Assembly (NCBI GenBank): GCA_046330415.1
Contig: JAXLSW010000011.1
Span: 133,581 to 197,580, forward strand
DNA: 64,000 nt
Direction: 5' to 3'
DNA from: RHKX01 sp046330415
Lineage (GTDB): Bacteria > Actinomycetota > Thermoleophilia > Solirubrobacterales > 70-9
Part shown: positions 59,437-64,000 of the stretch, one piece after another
How the letters are laid out: every line of letters begins with the position of its first letter
Numbering within the stretch: position 1 is the first letter of the stretch
Notes under the pieces: model-generated
What the model saw: the letters and a program-made list of their open reading frames with translations, nothing else
Databases searched by the model: none
What the model was told of the DNA's origin: nothing
Position numbers and translations under genes: made by a program

Positions 59437-60723
59437 ATGGGCTTGTTCAACAGGAAGCATCAGCAGGAGCAGCAGCGCGGCGATTCGCGTTCCGCTCACA
59501 ACGAGGACCCGGATCGGGAGGAGGTCGTCGTGGACCGCTGGGAGGAATCTGAGCTGCCGACCGAACCGTTGAGCACCCGCCGCCAGGCCGTCGAGGTCGA
59601 GGAGGACGAGAGCCGTCCGCCCGAGCCCGTCGTCCGCGAGCCCGAGCCGGATCCGATCGCGGTGGAGCTCCGCGAGCTCGACAAGGCTGCGCCGATCGCC
59701 GAGGCCGACGTGCCGACCGAGACCGAGACGGTGGCCTCAGCGGCCCCCGCCGAGGCCGAGGAGACGAAGGCCGAGGAGCCCTCGACGGGAACCCTCGACA
59801 AAGAGGAGCTGCGCCGCGCCGTCAAGGGCGCGAAGGCCGGCAGCGCCGAGGCCGACGATGATGACGGACGCCGCTCGCCCGAGGAGATCATGGCGCCGCA
59901 GATGAAGCGGCGGAAGAAGCATCCCTTCGCGCCCGAAGCCGCCGAGCCGTCGAGCGGGCGCCGGATGAAGGTCTTCGCCTTCGCCAACCAGAAGGGCGGT
60001 GTCGCCAAGACGACCACCACCCTGAACCTCGCCGTCGCTCTCGCCGAATCAGGGCACCGCGTCCTCTGCGTCGATCTCGACCCGCAGGGCAACCTGACGA
60101 TGAGCCAGGGGATCGACCCCGACACCGTCGAGAAGAGCCTCTACCACGTCCTCGTCGAGCGGATCCCGATCAAGGAGATCATCCACCACCGGGAGGTGGA
60201 CATCGCGGTGGCGTCGATCGACCTGGCCGGCGCCGAGATCGCGATGAGCACCCAGATCGGGCGCGAGCGCTCGCTGCAGAAGGCGCTCGCCGGCATCGAG
60301 GACGACTACGACTTCGTCTGCATCGACACGCCGCCGAGCCTCGGGCTGCTGACGATCAACGCGCTCACCGCCGCCGACAAGGTGATCGTCCCGGTGCAGT
60401 GCGAGTACCTCTCGATGCGAGGTCTCGTCCAGCTCCAGAACACGCTGGAGATGATCCGCGAGAACCTCAACCCCGACGTCCAGATCGAGGGCATCCTGCC
60501 GACGATGCTCGACACCCGGACGATCCACGCGAAGGAGGCCGTCGAGATCCTCGAGGAGAACTTCGGCGAGCTCGTCTTCAAGTCGAGGATCCGCAAGGCG
60601 ATCAAGTTCGCCGAGGCTCCGGTGAAGGGAAGTTCCGTCCTCAAGTACGATCCGCAGAGCAACGCGGCTCAGTGCTACCGGGATCTTGCGGAGGAGGTAC
60701 TCGAACATGGCGCGTCGTCCTAA
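59437..60723 (+). CDS. parA: ParA/Soj-family ATPase with long N-terminal extension
   Basis: 428 residues from the ATG at 59437. Residues 1-176 are an acidic, Glu/Pro/Ala-rich disordered region. The ParA core (177-428) has the deviant Walker A KGGVAKTT (Lys186), VDLDPQGNLTMSQG, and FVCIDTPPSLGLLTINAL. It resembles chromosome-partition ParA/Soj. An ATG at 59965 would give a normal-length ParA but has no ribosome-binding site. The first start is preceded by TAGGGC 5 nt upstream. The 3' end carries GAGGAGG, the ribosome-binding site for ftsZ, and overlaps it by 17 nt. No parB is adjacent. Confidence 0.88.
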   Translation: MGLFNRKHQQEQQRGDSRSAHNEDPDREEVVVDRWEESELPTEPLSTRRQAVEVEEDESRPPEPVVREPEPDPIAVELRELDKAAPIAEADVPTETETVASAAPAEAEETKAEEPSTGTLDKEELRRAVKGAKAGSAEADDDDGRRSPEEIMAPQMKRRKKHPFAPEAAEPSSGRRMKVFAFANQKGGVAKTTTTLNLAVALAESGHRVLCVDLDPQGNLTMSQGIDPDTVEKSLYHVLVERIPIKEIIHHREVDIAVASIDLAGAEIAMSTQIGRERSLQKALAGIEDDYDFVCIDTPPSLGLLTINALTAADKVIVPVQCEYLSMRGLVQLQNTLEMIRENLNPDVQIEGILPTMLDTRTIHAKEAVEILEENFGELVFKSRIRKAIKFAEAPVKGSSVLKYDPQSNAAQCYRDLAEEVLEHGASS

Positions 60724-62179
60724 GCGAGCCAGCATGAGAGAGGGTCCTCTCGCCGACCTCTTCAGGTCGACCGAGACGCCCGAGGATCCGCCCGAGATGG
60801 GCGAGCCCGCGCGTCGGCGCGAGCCCGAGCCGGCGTCTGAGCCCGAGCCGGTTCAGAGCGCCGAGCCCGTCGTCGCCCAGGACCCGCCCCCGCCGCTCGA
60901 CACCCCGCCGGTGCGTCACGAGGAGCCGGTGGCGGAGGACGACCAGCGCGACCCCGCGCCGTCGGCCCGCCCCGCCAAGGACCGCCTCCGCGACGCCTTC
61001 AGCAGCGAACAGCCCGATCCCTACGACCGCGAACCCGCCTACGGCCGCGGCGAGCCGACCCGCACGCCGGCGACGGCGCCGCCGGTGGTCAACGACCCCG
61101 TCATCCGCGTCATCGGCGTCGGTGGTGGTGGCGTCAACGCCGTCAACCGCATGGTCGAGGCCGGCATCGGCGGCGTCGAGTTCATGGCCGTCAACACCGA
61201 CCTCCAGTCGCTGCAGCAGAGCGCGGCCGACCTCACCGTGCATATCGGCGGCGGGGTCACCCGGGGCCTCGGCTCCGGCTCCGACCCCGAGCTCGGCTAC
61301 CGCGCCGCCTTCGAGGAGCAGGACCGCATCAAGCGGATGCTCAAGGGCTCCGACATGGTCTTCGTCGCCGCCGGCTCCGGTGGCGGCACGGGAACCGGCG
61401 CCGCGCCGGTGATCGCCCGCCTCGCCCGTGACGTCGGCGCGCTGACCGTCGGCATCGTCACCCGCCCGTTCGGCTTCGAGGGAACCCGTCGCGCCAAGCA
61501 GGCCGACAAGGGCATCGAGCAGCTCGCCGGCGAGGTCGACACGCTGATCGTCGTCCCCAACGACCGCCTGCTCTCGGTGCTCGAGCGCAACACCTCGATG
61601 GTGGAGGCGTTCCGCGTCGCCGACGACGTCCTCCGCCAGGGTGTCCAGGGCATCTCCGACCTGATCACGCTTCCGGCGCTCATCAACCTCGACTTCGCCG
61701 ACGTGCGCACGACGATGCGCGATGCCGGCCCGGCGCTGCTGGGTATCGGCATGGGGACCGGGGACACCCGGGCCACGTTCGCGGCCGAGCGGGCGATCGC
61801 CTCGCCGCTGCTCGAGACGTCCATCGAGGGCGCGCGCTCGATCCTGCTCTCGATCACCGGTGGCAACGACCTCTCGCTCGTCGAGATCTCCGAGGCCGCC
61901 CGGGTGATCCAGGAGGCCGCCCACCCGGAGGCGCACATCATCTTCGGGGCGAACGTCGACGACACGCTCGACGAGCAGATCTGGGTGACCGTGATCGCGA
62001 CCCGCTTCGACGCCCGCGGCCGTCGTGCCGATGGCTCCTCGACCGGCGTGAGCCGTTCGACGGCACGCCCGTCCTCGCGCCGCCCGAGCGACGAGCGCTC
62101 CGGTGCCCGCAGCGTGCCCGGCTACGAGGCCCAGCCCAAGGACCTGGGCATCGACGTCCCCGAGTTCATCCCCAACTAG
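60707..62179 (+). CDS. ftsZ: FtsZ with long N-terminal extension
   Basis: 490 residues from the ATG at 60707, supported by GAGGAGGT about 7 nt upstream. FtsZ core: VIGVGGGGVNAVNRM (Gly loop from residue 137), VNTDLQSL, tubulin signature GGGTGTGAAP (about 226-235), T7 loop NLDFADVR (327-334), and C-terminal peptide DVPEFIPN. Normal FtsZ reaches the Gly loop near residue 20, so about 117 residues are extra: a basic start MARRPKRASMREGPLADLF, then a Glu/Pro-rich disordered linker. A GTG at 61085 could give a short form but has no ribosome-binding site. It is coupled to parA, not in a dcw cluster as far as the window shows. Cytokinetic ring GTPase. Confidence 0.93.
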   Translation: MARRPKRASMREGPLADLFRSTETPEDPPEMGEPARRREPEPASEPEPVQSAEPVVAQDPPPPLDTPPVRHEEPVAEDDQRDPAPSARPAKDRLRDAFSSEQPDPYDREPAYGRGEPTRTPATAPPVVNDPVIRVIGVGGGGVNAVNRMVEAGIGGVEFMAVNTDLQSLQQSAADLTVHIGGGVTRGLGSGSDPELGYRAAFEEQDRIKRMLKGSDMVFVAAGSGGGTGTGAAPVIARLARDVGALTVGIVTRPFGFEGTRRAKQADKGIEQLAGEVDTLIVVPNDRLLSVLERNTSMVEAFRVADDVLRQGVQGISDLITLPALINLDFADVRTTMRDAGPALLGIGMGTGDTRATFAAERAIASPLLETSIEGARSILLSITGGNDLSLVEISEAARVIQEAAHPEAHIIFGANVDDTLDEQIWVTVIATRFDARGRRADGSSTGVSRSTARPSSRRPSDERSGARSVPGYEAQPKDLGIDVPEFIPN

Positions 62180-62196
62180 AGAGGTCTGAGCGGGCC

Positions 62197-63747
62197 GTGG
62201 CGCCGCCGGGCGGCGTAGTCGCGGCCGGGCATCCGGCGACCGCCGAAGCGGGCGCATGGGCGCTGCGCGAGGGCGGCAACGCGGTCGATGCCGCGGTGGC
62301 GGCCGTCTGCGCGTCGCTCGTGGCCGAGAGCCCGCTGACCGGCCTCGGCGCCGGTGGCTACATGCTGGTCAGCCTGCCGTCGCTGCCGGATCCCGTCCTG
62401 CTCGACTTCTTCGTCGTCGCGCCCGGGATCGACGGGATCGATCGTCGGGCCGAGCTCGTGCCGGTCGAGATCGACTTCGGCGACACGAGCCAGGTCTTCA
62501 ACATCGGCGCCGCCTCCTGCGGGGTGCCCGGGGTGCCGAGCGGGCTCGCGGAGGCGACGTCGCGCTACGGGACGATGGCGCTCGACGACCTCGTCCGTCC
62601 GGGCATCCGGCTCGCCAGAGACGGCGCTCTCGTCACCCCCCAGCAGGCGTATCTCTTCCAGATCCTCGCGCCGATCCTGATGGCCGAGCCCGACGGGGAG
62701 GCCATCTACGCTCCGGAGGGAGCCCCCCTTTGCGAGGGCGAGCTCGTCCGGCTTCCGCAGCTCGCCGAGACCCTCGAGCGGCTCGGCGAGGAGGGCCCCG
62801 CTCCCTTCTATGAGGGCGACCTCGCGGACGCGATCGCGGCGACGGTGGAGGAGGGGGGCGGGATCATCGGGCGCGCTGACCTCGCCGCCTACGAGACGAT
62901 CGCCAGGCAGCCGGTCCGGGCGGAGTTCGCCGGCCGCGAGATCCTCACCAACCCGCCGCCGTCCTCCGGTGGGATCCTCCTCGCCTACGCGCTCGACATC
63001 CTCGGGGAGCTCGGCGCGACCGACACCGAGACGCTCGTCGCCGTCATGGAGCAGGCTCAGGGAGCGCGCACCCCGGGGTTCCTGGCGGGGCTCTACGAGG
63101 AGGGCTTCGCCGAGCGGTTCCTGACCCCGGCGGCGGTCAGGTCGGCCGCCACGCGGTGCCGGGAGGGGCACGACCTCGGACCCGGCCCGGACCCGCAGGG
63201 GCCGCTCGGCTCGACGACGCACATCACGAGCCTCGACGGCGACGGCGGCTGCGCCTCGGTCACCTGCTCCAACGGCTCCGGCTCCGGCGTGTTCGTGCCC
63301 GGAACCGGCGTGCAGCTCAACAACATGCTCGGGGAGGACGATCTGAACCCGTTCGGCTTCCACGCGACCGGGCCGGGCCGCCGGATGCCCTCGATGATGA
63401 GCCCGACCATCGCCCGGCGCGGCGGCGCGATCGAGCTCGGCCTCGGGAGCGGGGGATCGAACCGGATCCGATCAGCGATCACGCAGGTGCTCGTGCGCGC
63501 TCTGGCGGACGAGCTTCCGCTCGCCGACGCCGTCGGCGCTCCCCGCATCCACTTCGAGGCGGGAACGGTCCACGCCGAGCCCGGTGTCGACCCCGCCGCG
63601 CTCGCCAGGCTGGAGGCGAGCGGCTACGAGGTCGTCCGCTGGCGCGAGCCGAACCTCTTCTTCGGCGGCGTCCATGCCGTCTCGAGCGACGACGGCGTGG
63701 TCACCGGGGCCGGGGACCCACGCCGCGGCGGAGCCGTGGCGAGCTAG
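62197..63747 (+). CDS. ggt: Gamma-glutamyltransferase
   Basis: 516 residues from a GTG 17 nt after the ftsZ stop, with GAGAGG upstream. Ntn-hydrolase family: VVAAGHPATAEAGAWALREGGNAVDAA, NPPPSSGGILLAYALDIL, and the autoprocessing site GSTTHITSLD with nucleophile Thr340. C-terminal subunit has LNNMLGEDDLNP and PSMMSPTIA. No signal peptide is visible, so it looks cytoplasmic, unlike many GGTs. Cleaves gamma-glutamyl bonds; possible substrates include gamma-Glu-Cys-type thiols. Confidence 0.92.
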   Translation: MAPPGGVVAAGHPATAEAGAWALREGGNAVDAAVAAVCASLVAESPLTGLGAGGYMLVSLPSLPDPVLLDFFVVAPGIDGIDRRAELVPVEIDFGDTSQVFNIGAASCGVPGVPSGLAEATSRYGTMALDDLVRPGIRLARDGALVTPQQAYLFQILAPILMAEPDGEAIYAPEGAPLCEGELVRLPQLAETLERLGEEGPAPFYEGDLADAIAATVEEGGGIIGRADLAAYETIARQPVRAEFAGREILTNPPPSSGGILLAYALDILGELGATDTETLVAVMEQAQGARTPGFLAGLYEEGFAERFLTPAAVRSAATRCREGHDLGPGPDPQGPLGSTTHITSLDGDGGCASVTCSNGSGSGVFVPGTGVQLNNMLGEDDLNPFGFHATGPGRRMPSMMSPTIARRGGAIELGLGSGGSNRIRSAITQVLVRALADELPLADAVGAPRIHFEAGTVHAEPGVDPAALARLEASGYEVVRWREPNLFFGGVHAVSSDDGVVTGAGDPRRGGAVAS

Positions 63748-63920
63748 ACGGTTGATTCCACGAACTCAGGCGACGTAGTCGACCAGAGCCCGGCTCGGAC
63801 GCCCGAGCCCGTGCTCGAGCGAGATGCAGGCAGCGAGGGGTAAGAAGACGAGCGCCGATCCGTGCGCCGAGGGCAGCGGCGCCCTGTTCCACGCGCTCGG
63901 GTGACGCTGGAAGCAGCGGA

Positions 63921-63966
63921 GCCCTTGTCAGCCCTTGTCAGCGCATCGTCAGCCCATCGTCAGCGC
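63921..63966. repeat. Short tandem repeat, 10-11 bp units
   Basis: GCCCTTGTCA twice (63921-63940), then GCGCATCGTCA and GCCCATCGTCA, then GCGCA. Lies in the 231-bp gene-free stretch between ggt and the partial gene at the window end; nothing else was seen there. Confidence 0.6.
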
Positions 63967-63978
63967 AGCAGGGGTGAC

Positions 63979-64000
63979 TCAGACCAGGATCGTGGTCTCC
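63979..64000 (-). CDS. Possible C-terminal end of a gene leaving the window
   Basis: On the minus strand the last 22 bases read ETTILV then TGA (63981-63979). This looks like a protein end, but it is far too short to identify and could be chance. Confidence 0.25.

Overview
The window is very GC-rich with G/C-dominated third codon positions. Its gene content is typical of a deep-branching actinobacterium: F420-type (LLM) oxidoreductase, DUF5679, a BagA/BagB-like ATPase pair, FHA and PASTA-less Ser/Thr kinase proteins, EgtB/EgtD, CtpE-like ATPase, split PntAA/PntAB/PntB. Secreted TolB-like propellers and beta-helix proteins with a shared Cys-paired C-terminal domain point to Thermoleophilia (Solirubrobacterales-like). 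That placement is inference from content, not from a marker-gene tree. No rRNA, tRNA, CRISPR array, integrase or transposase was recognised, so the window reads as chromosomal core with some lineage-specific genes.

Layout. 1-5.8 kb (minus strand): a partial secreted protein, a structured gene-free stretch, an amt-glnB ammonium operon, a PAS/metallo-hydrolase pair, DUF5679, a Pro/Ala-rich membrane protein and a rhodanese. 5.9-12.3 kb (plus): thiolase, DUF4126, membrane FKBP, AIM24, an ABC-2 type exporter, a TolB-like protein. 12.3-15.3 kb (minus): acyl-CoA dehydrogenase and LhgO. 15.4-23.3 kb (plus): two tandem paralogous membrane proteins (one fused to a PI-PLC-like domain), LigC-type ligase, P450, crotonase, GST, a coiled-coil secreted protein. 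23.3-27.3 kb (minus): pyruvate kinase and CtpE-like P-type ATPase. 27.4-33.1 kb: LLM oxidoreductase, then a signalling trio (kinase-propeller, FHA-HTH regulator, pseudokinase-propeller). 33.2-36.1 kb: pntAA-pntAB-pntB, followed by about 0.5 kb of tandem GC-rich hairpin repeats. 36.6-44.3 kb: PRC-barrel-like protein, LapA, pilin-signal protein, then egtB-egtD and a complete betaine-family ABC transporter. 44.4-49.2 kb: cyclase, membrane protein, glpX, SDR, YihY. 49.4-51.2 kb: the principal sigma factor gene, with a frameshift, and a zinc-ribbon protein. 51.3-57.2 kb: beta-helix protein, PilT, HxlR regulator and a large unknown protein. 57.3-62.2 kb: BagAB-type ATPases divergent from a parA-ftsZ operon. 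The window ends with gamma-glutamyltransferase.

The most interesting units are: (1) the kinase / FHA-HTH / pseudokinase trio, whose active kinase carries three near-identical Thr-Ile/Leu-Glu-Ser motifs in its linker that could dock the neighbouring FHA domain; (2) ergothioneine genes linked to an OpuC/EgtU-family ABC transporter; (3) an FtsZ with a roughly 117-residue N-terminal extension, translationally coupled to a ParA that is also N-terminally extended, and divergent from BagAB-like ATPases; (4) a widespread leaderless-type start arrangement (TAnnnT about 6-12 nt before ATG/GTG with no Shine-Dalgarno); and (5) several undescribed structured repeats, including a hairpin family present at both 470 and 47857.
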